Source of the DNA: Clonostachys chloroleuca
Taxonomy: Eukaryota; Ascomycota; Sordariomycetes; Hypocreales; Bionectriaceae
NCBI GenBank assembly: GCA_037952775.1
Contig: JBANAY010000004.1
Location: 13,020,001 to 13,084,000 of the forward strand
Direction: 5' to 3'
Length of the DNA: 64,000 bases
Below, piece after piece: positions 1 through 10,678 of the stretch. Under the pieces are notes generated by a model that searched no databases, was not told where the DNA came from, and saw only the letters and a list, made by a program, of their open reading frames with translations. The translations under genes were made by a program, and so were the position numbers. Position 1 is the first letter of the stretch. Every line of letters starts with the position of its first letter.

Positions 1-843
1 TTTCGCCTTGATTCGCTCGCCTAGGCTGGGTTTACCCTTCGATGAATGCTTCTCAGTGTGGTCAGATTCGTTGTGGGTTGCGCCATCCTTTCCGAGCAAG
101 CCTGTCAAAAACAGTCAGTATTCCGGTCTTGGTCCAGGTAAATCAGTAGACAGGTGGAGCATCCCCGGCAGACTTTGCGCGAAGATTGAGTTTTTTAACT
201 TACGGTCAGCCTCTCTACCAGCACCAGGCTTGGTAGCATCAAAATCCCCCTTCGGCGGCGAAGCCGGTACTCTTAACATATTCCTGAACAGGGGCTTTAC
301 TTCCAGCATCGGACGTCTCGTCGGGCGTTACCTTGGGTGCTTCGTCGGCATTTTCCTTGGAATTTTTATCATCATCAATACGACCAGCATCACCGTTGTG
401 TTCTTTAGCCAGTACAGGTAGTGGTCTGGGCCCGGGACCCTTTGGGGATGGGGGTCAGACTCGTCGAGGTCTTTCTCGGATTCCGGGGTCTTCTCAGCTA
501 CCTCCTTTCCCTCGGTAGTCTTTTCATCTGCCTCCTGCCGCTCGAGGGGACCGCCACTCGAAGGGTGAGTTGTGACCGCAGCGGTTTCACTTGGCTTAAG
601 ATCGCTGTCGCCGAGCTCCAGACGTTTTTCGACCTGTTGCTGGCCAGGGGTCTCTGTTCAAGCAAAGATATGAGCGAGTGAAGCTTCAAGGCTAGGTTTT
701 GAATGCCTACCTAGGTTGCCGGCGTCATAGGGTTCGCCTTGAGTAACATCTCCTTTTGCGCCGGAAATGGGTTCTTTGCTAGTATTGCCTTCACCCAGAA
801 TAGCCTTTGCAGCGGCAGAGGCTACGTTGGTGATGGTCTCCAT
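1..843 (-). CDS. Conserved small fungal protein, 3' end off the left edge, apparent frame breaks
   Basis: Three exons on the minus strand: 843-711, 653-204 and 101-1 (continuing past the edge), joined by introns 710-654 and 203-102, the second with a GTAAGT donor. The start METITN is chosen over an upstream ATG at 918 because it begins the conserved part. The protein is hydrophilic and acidic, with a GEPYDAGN motif near residue 40, and a GDFDATKPGAGREADRLL-type motif spanning the second intron; I recognise these from uncharacterised ascomycete proteins but know no function. The reading frame breaks at 440-447 (one base short beside CCCC) and again at 246-250 (two bases short in GGGGG). The two breaks cancel, so both ends lie in one frame, but the raw sequence meets a TAA between them. 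Either an assembly error or a damaged gene. Confidence 0.7.
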
Positions 844-3033
844 GGTGGTTGTATTATAAGATCGATGTCTGGGTTGTAGAGATGCTCGTTGTACGCAGGC
901 CGAGATGAAGGGGTTCAAGATCGGTTGGGGCAGTCACAAGGAGAAAAATGGTCGTAAGTATGTGTCTGCTTGGCTTCAATGATCACGAAGTGCAACGGTC
1001 TATATAAATCTTATTTGGATTGAGGGCACGCAGGAACTACGAGTGGCGATGACCTAGACAAAGCATGACGGGCAAGGGTGTTGACGTCGTTGGTGCATGG
1101 TATGTGTAATGGCTGGCACACGAAAGCGACGTGCACTTCGCGGGATGAGTGGAGCTACGGCCCTACGAGTAACCAACTTCTTGGACATCAGATTGTCCTA
1201 GAGGCGTGTGTTGGCTCCCGTTATGGCAAAGAGCAGAACCTTGAGCATCGCAAGTTGCCGAAACGCACGGGCTAGGGCGGGATGGAGCACGATGCTAGAC
1301 ATGTTGGGCTAGAGGGATGACGTCCATGAACAAGATCGCTCCCCGATATAGCTATCTACTGCAGTAGACAATTAAAGGATTCTTGCTTGCCTTGATAGAG
1401 ACAAGGGTAGACGTATGTCTGGTGCAAGCTTGGTGGACGCAGAGATGGCAGTTTGTCCAGGGCGGCCGTCCGAGATCGTCGCAGGCTTGACGTCATCCAG
1501 ACTAGCCCATCGTCAAAAAAAATCCCATTCGCGATCTGTGATGATGCGTAACCTCCTATTATTCCACATGCGACCTGGAAGGTGTACGCCCTCGCTTGCA
1601 ATGAGTCGAGACATTGTGGTGAGGACCAACTTGCCTTGATGGCGCACCTATCTCGAGCCGAGCAAGGTTGAGAGCAAGACTCAGTTGTTATGGATAAGAA
1701 ACGTGGAGAGAGCTCAACACCGATGGCTAAGCTACTTCGAATTTTAGTGACATGCTATTTTCTAAATATTCCGTACCTTTGGCATCATTCCTCACTGAAA
1801 AGGTATATCGCAAGCAAAACAGCAATGAACTGACAATCGCATAACAACTGGTTGTAGTATGCTAGCGGAGTGGAATAGGGTAGGTAGTTGGAATAGAGGG
1901 GGCATACAAATGGGTGGCGGAGAGCCTTGGTTCTAAGTCATGGACGGCGCACTAATTTGACTTACTGTAAAGTAACGAGTCATATATTGCGCTCTGTCGC
2001 GTTCATTTATCTTCACATGTGTTGATCTGTGTCGGAATATTATGCAGATGAGAGGGACTTGGCGTGTCATGCACCATGGATGTTACTAGATTGGCCCGCC
2101 TCGTGTTGCAGAAGCTTCAATTCGAGCTTGGGGAAAGAGTGGCGCTCGCTTTAGCAAGGAAGAGCCTGGCCACAGCGACAACAATTTCAAGCGAGTGGGT
2201 ATTACCAAATATATGGACTCGTATGGCCGCCGCTAGTGGCCGACCAGTACCAATAACTGGTTCCAGGCAATTTCAATCCAATGCCGTGCTACCTGCGTGT
2301 ACGTATGAGGTAGCCGCAAGCCTCCAGCAATCAATCTATCCAATTCTGGGTTAAAAGCCAACATTGGGTCCACGAGCATTACAATAGCTCTTACCTAACC
2401 TATACCCGGGCATGCAAGGTACCGGCGGTTTGACGGGTAGTAATGGATCTGAGAATAGGGGCTGTCTGCCTCTGGGGTGCTGTCCGCTCATTGCACGCTC
2501 ATTAGAAGCTTGACGCGAATCACAAATCCCTCCCGCCAGTCCCCAAGCGAGCACCTGTCAGCTCGGCCTGCAACGACTGGAGAAGGTCGGAGGGATGACT
2601 GTGTATACTCCGATTTCGCGCATGATGTACCTCGGCTGCGAATTTAATTCTGGTCTTGCAGAGCGATGGCTTGGCAAGGATTCGTATTCTAATTATCGCG
2701 AGTCTGGGAGCAGAACTGCCTTAATAAAGGATGGTTTGGACGGATGCTAGGGGAGAGATATATTTATTGATTATAGGCTCTAATATAGACGGCTAGGTAC
2801 CCAAAGGTACCTGTTTACCAGGGCCAGACGGTTGAACGCCCAAGTACTTACAGCGTACCATGCACCTGGTCTGCCTGAGTGCTGCCACTGGACCACTAAG
2901 CTCGCGCCGCCTACGCGGACTGACACCTTGCGTCCACTCCTCCACCCCAATTCATCATCGCAGGCTTCCCCCGAAGTCGTCGAACTAGACAAAGCCGATC
3001 CAGGCTTGCCCGTCCGACAACAGCAGCACCATC
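844..3033. other. Intergenic spacer between two divergent genes, no gene recognised
   Basis: About 2.2 kb. Short open frames (for example 2064-2354 on plus) have no recognisable domain, splice pattern or low-complexity signature of a real protein. It presumably holds the promoters of the left-edge gene and of the PDK1-like kinase; the last ~200 bases before 3034 are likely kinase 5' UTR. I see no tRNA or clear repeat. Confidence 0.5.
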
Positions 3034-5505
3034 ATGAACGGGGACCTGAGCCTCTCTCAGGCCCTGGGTGGGCTTCGTATAGCCAATCCTGATGATGTCG
3101 CCGCACAGCCATCTCCTCTCCCCTCGGATACGAGTCAGCCCACAGCCACAGCCCCTGCCACTTCATCAGGACCTCCCCCAACGACCGAGCCAGTAGCCTT
3201 GACGACGACGACGACGGCAGCGGCAACAAGCACGGCTACCACGGATCCCAATCATAGGGACTCCGCAGCAAGGCCAGCGCAACATGAGGAGCCCGGCTTC
3301 CTCGCCGTATCTTCTGAACCTCCCTCACTTCCGGATTTCTCCAGGTCATCAACCTATGATCTGTCACCGATGATTGAATCTACTACGACAGTCTCAACAG
3401 CCGCATCTACAGCTCCGTCGTACCCTTCTCGTGAACCCAGTCAAAGAGACACCCAGTGGTCTTATAACTCCTCCAGACAAGCTCCCATATCTTCAAGCAA
3501 TCCGCCGGTAAGGAGAAGTTCACGGGCAATGGGCGGTGGTCACACTCAAAGCCAAACGGGCGCCCACGCTCCCTATGCGGGAGATGCACCGATCCCCTCG
3601 ACTAGTGAAGAGTGGCAGGAACGGGGTGCTGCCGTGGGAGTTCGCCGAGAAACGGACGCATCTGGTCGCACTGTCGTTAGACAAGTAAAGAAAGGTGTTC
3701 GCGATTTTTCCTTCGGCCGTATTCTGGGCGAGGGATCCTATAGTTCAGTCTACCTAGCCACGGATAGGCAGACACTTAAGGAGTACGCCATCAAAGTACT
3801 TGAGAAACGACACATTATTAAGGAGAAAAAGATCAAGTACGTCAATATCGAAAAGGATACACTCAATCGTCTGACGGAGCACCCCGGCATTGTCCGACTT
3901 TATTATACGTTCCAAGACCAGAATTCTCTATACTATGTTTTGGATCTTTGCAGCGGTGGTGAGCTTCTTGGTGTTTTGAAGAAGACGGGCACCTTTGATG
4001 TTGAGTGCACACGGTTCTATAGCGCGCAGATCCTTGATGCCATAAGCTATATGCACTCCCGCGGTGTCATTCATCGAGATCTCAAGCCAGAGAACGTGCT
4101 TCTGGATGACCAGATGAATATTAAAATTACCGATTTCGGGACTGCAAAGCTGCTTCAGGATCCCCGGGAAGCTCGAAGGCAAATGGAGAGGGGTATATTA
4201 GATCCCAGCAGGGGAGATGAGGATGATGATGGACGCGCAGCGTCTTTCGTCGGAACAGCCGAGTATGTCAGCCCGGAACTACTCACTCATAAGAATGCCT
4301 GCAAGGCTAGTGACTTGTGGGCTTTTGGGTGCATAGTATATCAACTCCTTGTCGGAAGGCCACCTTTCAAAGCGGGGAGTGAGTACTTGACCTTTCAGAA
4401 GATTGTCCATCTCGAGTATGAGTTCCCTCAGGGATTCCCATTAGCGGCTCGTGACCTGGTCGAGCGATTACTGGTGTTGGACCCTTCCAGAAGATTGACC
4501 ATTGAGCACATAAAGAATCACGAATTCTTCGACGGCCAAGCTTTCGGCAAAACATTATGGCGAACGAAAGCTCCGAGGCTCCGGCCATACGTTCCGACTA
4601 TACCAGAGCCCACCGTGATTCAGTTGAACGGAGGTCATTCTGCGGTCCCTCCACCCATCTCGCAGTCACGAAGCGCTCCCTCAAATCAGGCAAACATGGC
4701 TAATGGGGCTGGCCGTCCTGCACGCTTGATTACAGAATTACCTCCCCCACCCAGCTTGATATTGAGTGGTCTCCAGTTCTAACAAAGAACAATGAACGTA
4801 TATTGCGTTTGGGTGACTTATTAGTTGTCTCAACTCCATTACCAAATGGCTCGAACGGTAAGGGCTCCGAAGATGGGCACAAAAAGCTTTCTCGATTTTT
4901 CGGAGGCAGCACAACTAAGAAGCGGCAACGATTGGTCATGATCACCTCCAGTGGTAGAGTGTTACTGGCACCTGCCGGAGGCGAGGAGAAGCGTGCGAAA
5001 ACAGAGCTATCATTATTGGCCTCGGATTGTACGTGGAAAACCCAAACAGACGCCAAGGGGCAGCTTGTCTGGTGCGTTGATACGGTATGTTTTGGAATGG
5101 AATAGTTCACCGGATTCGGATGGCTTAGACTAACATTGAAACCAGGGCGGCTATCATTACACTTTTGAGGACACCAAGAATTCTTCTCAAATAGATACAT
5201 CTCGCCCCTCAGCTGAAGAATGGGTTGAATGCCTAGAGCGAGCAAAAGATTTGGCTGTTGCTCAAAGTATGAATTCTTATGGTGAGGGTGGCTTGGCAGA
5301 TCTATCTTCTACCATGTCGAGTCCCTCAAGTACAATCGGCGGAGGCCGAGCCAACAATTCACATGAAATGATTGGGGCGGCGGACCGATCTTCACGCAGC
5401 CATATGTCTAAGGGCCAAGGGAACATGGATGAAGTGAGTCCGGCACCTAAAAGAAACCGTTTCAGCAAGAGGCAGTCCCGCAACGGACTCGATTCTGCCT
5501 TCTGA
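3034..5505 (+). CDS. ksg1: PDK1/Pkh-type serine/threonine kinase with C-terminal PH-like region; apparent one-base frame break
   Basis: Orthologue of PDK1 (Pkh1/2 in budding yeast, Ksg1 in fission yeast), which phosphorylates the activation loop of AGC kinases in cell-wall integrity and sphingolipid signalling. After a Ser/Pro/Thr-rich N terminus (about residues 1-220) the kinase domain spans about 225-505: glycine loop GEGSYSSV, catalytic HRDLKPEN near 346, DFGTAK near 368, and an SPELL activation-loop end. Exon 1 runs to 5084, the intron is 5085-5145, exon 2 is 5146-5505. A PDK1-style PH region (LDIEWSPVLTKNNERIL onward) lies after 4755 but in a different frame, so the raw frame stops at 4782. 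Adding one base at 4750-4753 (CCCACCCAG) gives 803 residues exactly. A weak intron ending at the CAG 4752-4754 is the alternative; its in-phase donors (GTCCCT, GTGATT) are poor. Confidence 0.88.
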
Positions 5506-6326
5506 GTCTACCGGAGACATATCAATTCTACTACTAGCAAAATTGCTTCTGATCCGAGAAGCGCTAAAGGCATCACCCCCCTCCTAGATTTTACATTTCA
5601 AAGTTCGGTGCGTCATTTTGCATTAGTAGCGAGGCGCACTTCTGAGGAGTTTCAATTCTCTCATGGGACGCGGGGCCCGTTCCCTACTTGCATTTTCCCT
5701 TTATTATTCTGCATGTTTCAAGGATGGCATGACTACAAAAATACATTTCCTTTCTTAAAGGGGTGTGAAGGCGATAGGTTGGGGGTTTGGGCGAAGAAAA
5801 AGGGTTTATCACCGCTTCAGTCGAGGGTCAGAGCGAGCGCTACTCTCTTCATTTGGGTTTATCTCCTCGTTGTTCATCGTGTTGTTTTGAGTCAGTAATG
5901 AAATGTAGCACTCACCGAATGTATAAATCAGAGTACAAATATACGCGTGGATAGTTACAATTGGAACGAGTTGGCCGTTGGGTTTACAGGCATGAAGCTG
6001 TAGGATTTGTGCGGGTATGGATATATTCAAATGTAATAGCTGAGTTGGGCCGCCCACCCCAACAGAGACAAATAAAATAAGGAAATGGAAGCATTAGACC
6101 AACAAACATAAACACTCCATATACATTGAAGGCTTGGAAGATTCCCCTTCGCGAGTGTGTGACGCCTGTGGTTGGAGCTTGGAGGCAATCACGTGACTGT
6201 AAGAATTGGGCGCGGAAAGTCGCGACACGGTCAAGGGTCGTTTCTGAGCTTCAGGATCCCAGCGTGAAAGCCAAGCCAGCCAAATCGCACACATTACCGA
6301 CCCATTGCTGTGCCATCGCCATCAAA
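5506..6326. other. Intergenic spacer
   Basis: Tail-to-head spacer between the kinase and the SWIB gene. It should contain the kinase terminator and the SWIB-gene promoter. No ORF here has a recognisable domain, and I see no tRNA or repeat. Confidence 0.5.
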
Positions 6327-8059
6327 ATGCAGCCCCAATACCGCGCCTACGCGCAACAGCAGGTTCCCCAGCGCTCGCCTCATGCGCCAAACCAGCGCCG
6401 TGGTGGCATTGGTACGTGTGGTTCCGCGATGCCTTTCTCCGACGCACCCATACTTGTCATCAGCCCGAAGCAGCGCACTTCCGAATTGGTTGATCGATAC
6501 TAACTTGTATATTCAGGCCCAATGATGTCCTCAGGACCTCACCCGCAAGTTCCCCTCACCCAGGCGCAGATCGCACACCAGCAACAGGCGCAGGCGCAGG
6601 CCAGCGAGCTCGCGAAGCGTCGAAGTCGAAAGCCCACCGATAAAAATCTCCCAGATGGAGTCGAGGATAGCATCGTGAACCCCGAGGCGGTCCAAAGATA
6701 TAAGGATCTCAGAGATGTTGAGCGACGCCTGGATGCCACCCTGACACGCAAGCGGCTCGACGTCGTTGACAGCGTCAACCACAGCTCAAAAGTTCGACTT
6801 TCGAAACTCCCGATACTCTGTGACTATCTGCTAACCCTCTTACTCAGATCTACCAGACCTTGCGAATCTGGGTCAGCAACACTGTTGAAGATCAGGTGTG
6901 GCAAAGCAATGGACTCAATGTCGATGCATTTGATTTCACCCCCAACATGGAAGCTTCATTCCGCGTCAAAATCAGAGCTGCGCTGCTTGATAACCAAGAG
7001 TACGAAGAAAAAGGTGGCGACAAGGTTGAAGAGAAAGCTGAAAAGACCGAGGGTGAAGAGGCTACCACGTCCGACTCGAAGACCGACGCACCTAAAGATG
7101 CTCCCTATCGATTCTCGCACTTTTTCAAATCGATCACTGTTGACTTTGACTCGTCGCGATTCCGCAATGGCGCCGAGCAGATTGTTGAATGGAAGAAGCC
7201 CGAAACTGGGGCCAGGAACCAGGGCCCAGTTGGAACTTCTTCCACCCCGGAATTCGATGAATTTGCTTTCAAGAGAAATGGAGACGAGAATATGAATATC
7301 ACGATCAAGCTCTACCGTCACGAGGTACCTGAGCGTTACCAGCTTAGCCCTGAGCTTGCTGAGGTGGTGGACATGACAGAGGCAACCCAGCAGGAGGCTG
7401 TCATGGGCCTATGGGAATACGTCAGAATGTCCGGTCTGCAGGAAGATGAAGAGAAGAGGAACTTCCGCTGCGACGATTTATTGAAGAAGGTATGTTGGTT
7501 CGAATCAAGTTTGCATGGTATTTCCGGCCCACTAACTTTTGGTTAGGTTGTGAAGCGAGGAGATGTTGGGTATATTCCTTTGTTGAACGAATACGTTACA
7601 CAACATCTTAACCCTCTCCCTCCTGTTTCCCTTCAGTATACGATCCGGGTTGATGAGGAGTTCCACAAAAACCCCCAGCCCACAATTTATGATGTCCAAG
7701 TTCTGGTCGACAACCCGTTGAGAGCAACTCTGCAACCTTGGCTAAGCAACCCCCAGTTTGCTAGCATGCTCAAAGAAACGACTGCCTTGGATGATCAACT
7801 GGCCAAGATTGTGCAAGCGGTTTCGGTTTCGAAAGCCAAGCACACATTCTTCACATCGCTCAGCAAGGACCCAGCCAATTTTGTTAGGAATTGGCTTAGT
7901 TCCCAAAAGCGCGACCTTGACATTGTCTTGGGCGAGTCAACAAGAAGCGGTGTCGATAGTGTTAATGGGGATGAATGGAGACGAGGCGGAAGTGATAGTA
8001 TTTGGGCTACTCAAAATGCCAAGGAGAGCGTCAACGTGATGTTGTCAGCTCAGCGCTGA
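6327..8059 (+). CDS. ssr3: SWI/SNF and RSC chromatin-remodelling subunit (Swp73/Rsc6/Ssr3, SWIB domain)
   Basis: Four exons, 6327-6411, 6517-6791, 6848-7489 and 7547-8059, encode 504 residues. The protein is the BAF60/Swp73/Rsc6 family subunit shared by ATP-dependent nucleosome remodellers in the nucleus. Evidence is the Gln/Pro-rich N terminus, the conserved block ending in YQTLRIWVSNTVEDQ across the exon 2/3 junction, the SWIB-type region around GLWEYVRMSGLQ with the following DDLLKK, and the LPPVSLQYTIRVD and NPQPTIYDV blocks after it. The C terminus is predicted helical. Intron 2 has an unusual GTTCGA donor but is required to join DSVNHSSK to IYQTLRIW. A Lys/Glu-rich insert sits near residues 160-185. 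All exon phases agree. Confidence 0.9.
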
Positions 8060-8572
8060 TTTTCGCTGCATACTTTAGACAATCAAACACTAGATGCTTG
8101 GAAACCTCGGGTTCGGAGGTTTGTGGGAACTCAGCTTCTCTCTGGGGCGTCTTGGCTACGTATGGGGCGTTGGTAATTGGAATTAAGTTGGTTTGGTCTG
8201 TACGTTATACCACCAAGGGACTGCAAATTATTGTTTATTGAATCTCGAATAATGAGGGCATGATGCATATATGTGATGGCACATTGATTCAAGATTAGTC
8301 CAGCCTTGTTAAGTAGCTGCGCGTATGAAAATGAGTTTGAAATTGAGTGTGATTGTACGCCATGCAATCTATCTGTGTAGCTTCGCCCAATAACCCCCGG
8401 ACGCCCCGACTTAAATCACCCAAATGAATAATGACAATGAAGAAAAAGAATGTGACGCTAGCCACAATGATGCAGACATGAAATGCTGATGGAGTACCGG
8501 AAGAGACACATGAGGCCGTGCGTTTATGTCGCTGCTGATGTTGATATTGCCGTGAAATAGGAGGAGGTGGGC
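8060..8572. other. Convergent intergenic spacer
   Basis: Shared 3' region between the SWIB gene (+) and hymA (-). Expected to hold both polyadenylation regions. Nothing else recognised. Confidence 0.5.
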
Positions 8573-9885
8573 TTATCTTTGTGGAGGAACAGGGGTAGCA
8601 GGCATATTGCGGATTTGCTTTATCAGGAACTCCCTCTCGTCGATGAACTGCTCATCGTCGGTCCGATCCTCAAGAAAATGCGACAAGAAATTCAGGAGCT
8701 TGTCTCGGTTCATGAGAAGGATTTTCTGGACGGCAATGGACTTGTGTGGGTTGGCCACAAATACTTTGAAGACGTGGAATCCCTCATACTGCACCATCTT
8801 CCTATCATCGCGCAGCAGGTTCATGCAAATCTTCAGATGCTCACCCCGGTCTACATAGGCCGTCATGACGCTGTAGTTTGACCGGTCAAGGAGGATCTCC
8901 CCAAGAAGCTTGATCGACTGTCTCTTGGTGACATAACTGTTTGATTGGACCAGAATATTGTTGTACTTTTCGAAAAAGAGGTCGAAATTTACAGACAAAT
9001 ATCTGGGTACCAGCTCCTTGTGTCGTGTTAAAAGTTCCTGGGTAAACATGGTTAGCCAAATCGTTTCCACGTTTGCGTTTGTTCCCAACTCACTCTAAAG
9101 GTGGTGAATGCGTCTGCGGCGACTTCGAACGAGCTCTTGTCGACCCAGTCAAAAAATCTCCAGAAAACACCCCTGCCACTCTGTGGTCGGTCTCGATCGA
9201 TAGCATTGAGTCCCTTGGAAGAAGATCCGGGTGCGTCCCCGTCGTCGTACAGAATTATGGCAGCAGCAGCCTCGTTCTTAAGCAACTCCCGCAACACGGA
9301 CCCAGCTGGGGTGGCACTTTCTTTGTGATCGTACGCTCGGCATAATTCGACGAGTACCTGCGGGCGATTGCAGACTACGTAGGATAGGGCAATAGGATCG
9401 CTCTTTGGCGCAGCGGCAGCTGGTCGGAATCGGAAAACGTATGAGAAGATAACCTGGGTATCTTTGCGAGCTTCGAAGGGTAGTCGGTAGAGATTGACGG
9501 CTAACAAGTGAAGCAGGTCCTCGTCGATAAGACCAGTAACAAGCTGGTATGTTTGTTCGGGCGAGCTGTCGGCCTCTATATTGCATACGTCAGTCCATGT
9601 AGGTTACAGGAGGAGCTTGAGTTCTCGTACCTTGGGTTCCTTGCAGAACAAGTTTCATCTGACTGAGAACACGTGCGAGTTCCTCGGCCTAATGTGGATG
9701 ATGCTTGTAGTTAGCTACCATTTGTTGACGAAGGCAGACCCAGAGTTTGCCCAGACCCGCGGGGATGGAAACCGTACCTTCGCCGCACCATTGGGACCGT
9801 CAAGCCTGGAAACATGTTCACGAGCTTGTCGTGGCAGATCAGCCGTAGGTCGTGACTTTGTCCTGCCAAACTGGAAGAATGACAT
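8573..9885 (-). CDS. hymA: HymA / Mo25-family scaffold protein
   Basis: Exons 9885-9778, 9688-9631, 9575-9094 and 9037-8573 give 370 residues, close to the usual length of the family. Mo25/Hym1 proteins are armadillo-like helical scaffolds that activate germinal-centre kinases in the RAM/MOR cell polarity network; Aspergillus hymA is needed for conidiophore development (established knowledge). Visible hallmarks are the N-terminal MSFFQFGR start, the ELARVLSQMKLVLQG helix, FWRFFDWVDKSSFEVAADAF, the LVPRYLSVNFDLFF segment, VTKRQSIKLLGEILLDR, and a C-terminal DKLLNFLSHFLEDRTDDEQF followed by a proline tail. All splice phases agree and no lesion is seen. It is divergent from the isoleucyl-tRNA synthetase gene. 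Confidence 0.93.
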
Positions 9886-10419
9886 CGTATGGGGTGACGG
9901 CGCAACTTAGAGTTGGGAGGATGGGTGAGAAAAAAGGATGCAAACTCGGGCTGACGGCATAAAATACGTGCTTGCTTGTTTGATTGATTTCGACCGGGTA
10001 TCTTGCTACTGAGAATAGCTATGGAGAATGCAGAGGGCGTGAGAAAGGAGGCATTCTGTATTATCACTGCAGTTGAATTGAAGCCCTCCTATCAGACTAT
10101 CGACCTAGCATGTTTGTTTCGTTGCCAGGGCGTTTCATTACGGCTGCTGGTCAGATGCAACCGATTTGGCGGGGAACCAAAGTACTGCATACTTTGCACA
10201 GAGGAATAGGAAATTGCCTGGTACCTGATCACACCACAGTTATTGCGGATCAAGAACGAGACTTGGCTGTATTGAGATAAGACAGGACGGCGGAAAACAA
10301 TTACGGGAAGGTAGCGAGTACTTTTTACCCCACTTTTGGGCACCTGGGAGCTTCTGGAGCCGGTACGGAGGTACCTGACCCTGTTTGGAGTCCCTGGACC
10401 CCACCATGCTGATTGAATT

Positions 10420-10426
10420 TGAGTCA
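10420..10426 (+). promoter_or_regulatory. Gcn4/CpcA-type site TGAGTCA, distal copy
   Basis: Exact match to the bZIP consensus TGASTCA, in the context TTGAGTCACCCC, 253 bases upstream of the isoleucyl-tRNA synthetase ATG. In yeast and filamentous fungi Gcn4/CPC1/CpcA activates amino acid and aminoacyl-tRNA synthetase genes through this site. Confidence 0.7.
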
Positions 10427-10470
10427 CCCCTCCAGAAAAACTACCCCTCCATCTCGACCATTGCCAACGT

Positions 10471-10477
10471 TGAGTCA
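10471..10477 (+). promoter_or_regulatory. Gcn4/CpcA-type site TGAGTCA, proximal copy
   Basis: Second exact TGAGTCA, again in the context TTGAGTCACCC, 51 bases after the first and about 202 bases before the ATG. Shared flanking bases and spacing near five helical turns make the pair more convincing than either alone. Confidence 0.7.
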
Positions 10478-10678
10478 CCCAAGCATAGACACGACTCTGG
10501 ATAATTTCAGTTGCTTGGGACCAGACTCTTGATTGTTCTTCGAAGATCGTGCCTGAAACCCGCAACCATCAGAGAGCGGATTCAATTTCGATTTGTAGAC
10601 GCCACCGGCGGCTTTAGCGAGGAATCGCTTGCACCCCAGTAAATCCGTGTGGACTTGCGCTTAACGGAATCTGCCACC

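Larger units (their letters stand above)
9886..10678. promoter_or_regulatory. Bidirectional promoter region, hymA / isoleucyl-tRNA synthetase
   Basis: About 790 bases between two divergent starts. It carries two exact TGAGTCA sites on the isoleucyl-tRNA synthetase side (listed separately) and a cluster of GGTACC-containing words around 10355-10375. No other feature recognised. Confidence 0.6.

Noticed and set aside
2064..2354. 96-codon frame in the first spacer
   Set aside because: No motif, no splice context and no similarity to a family I recognise.
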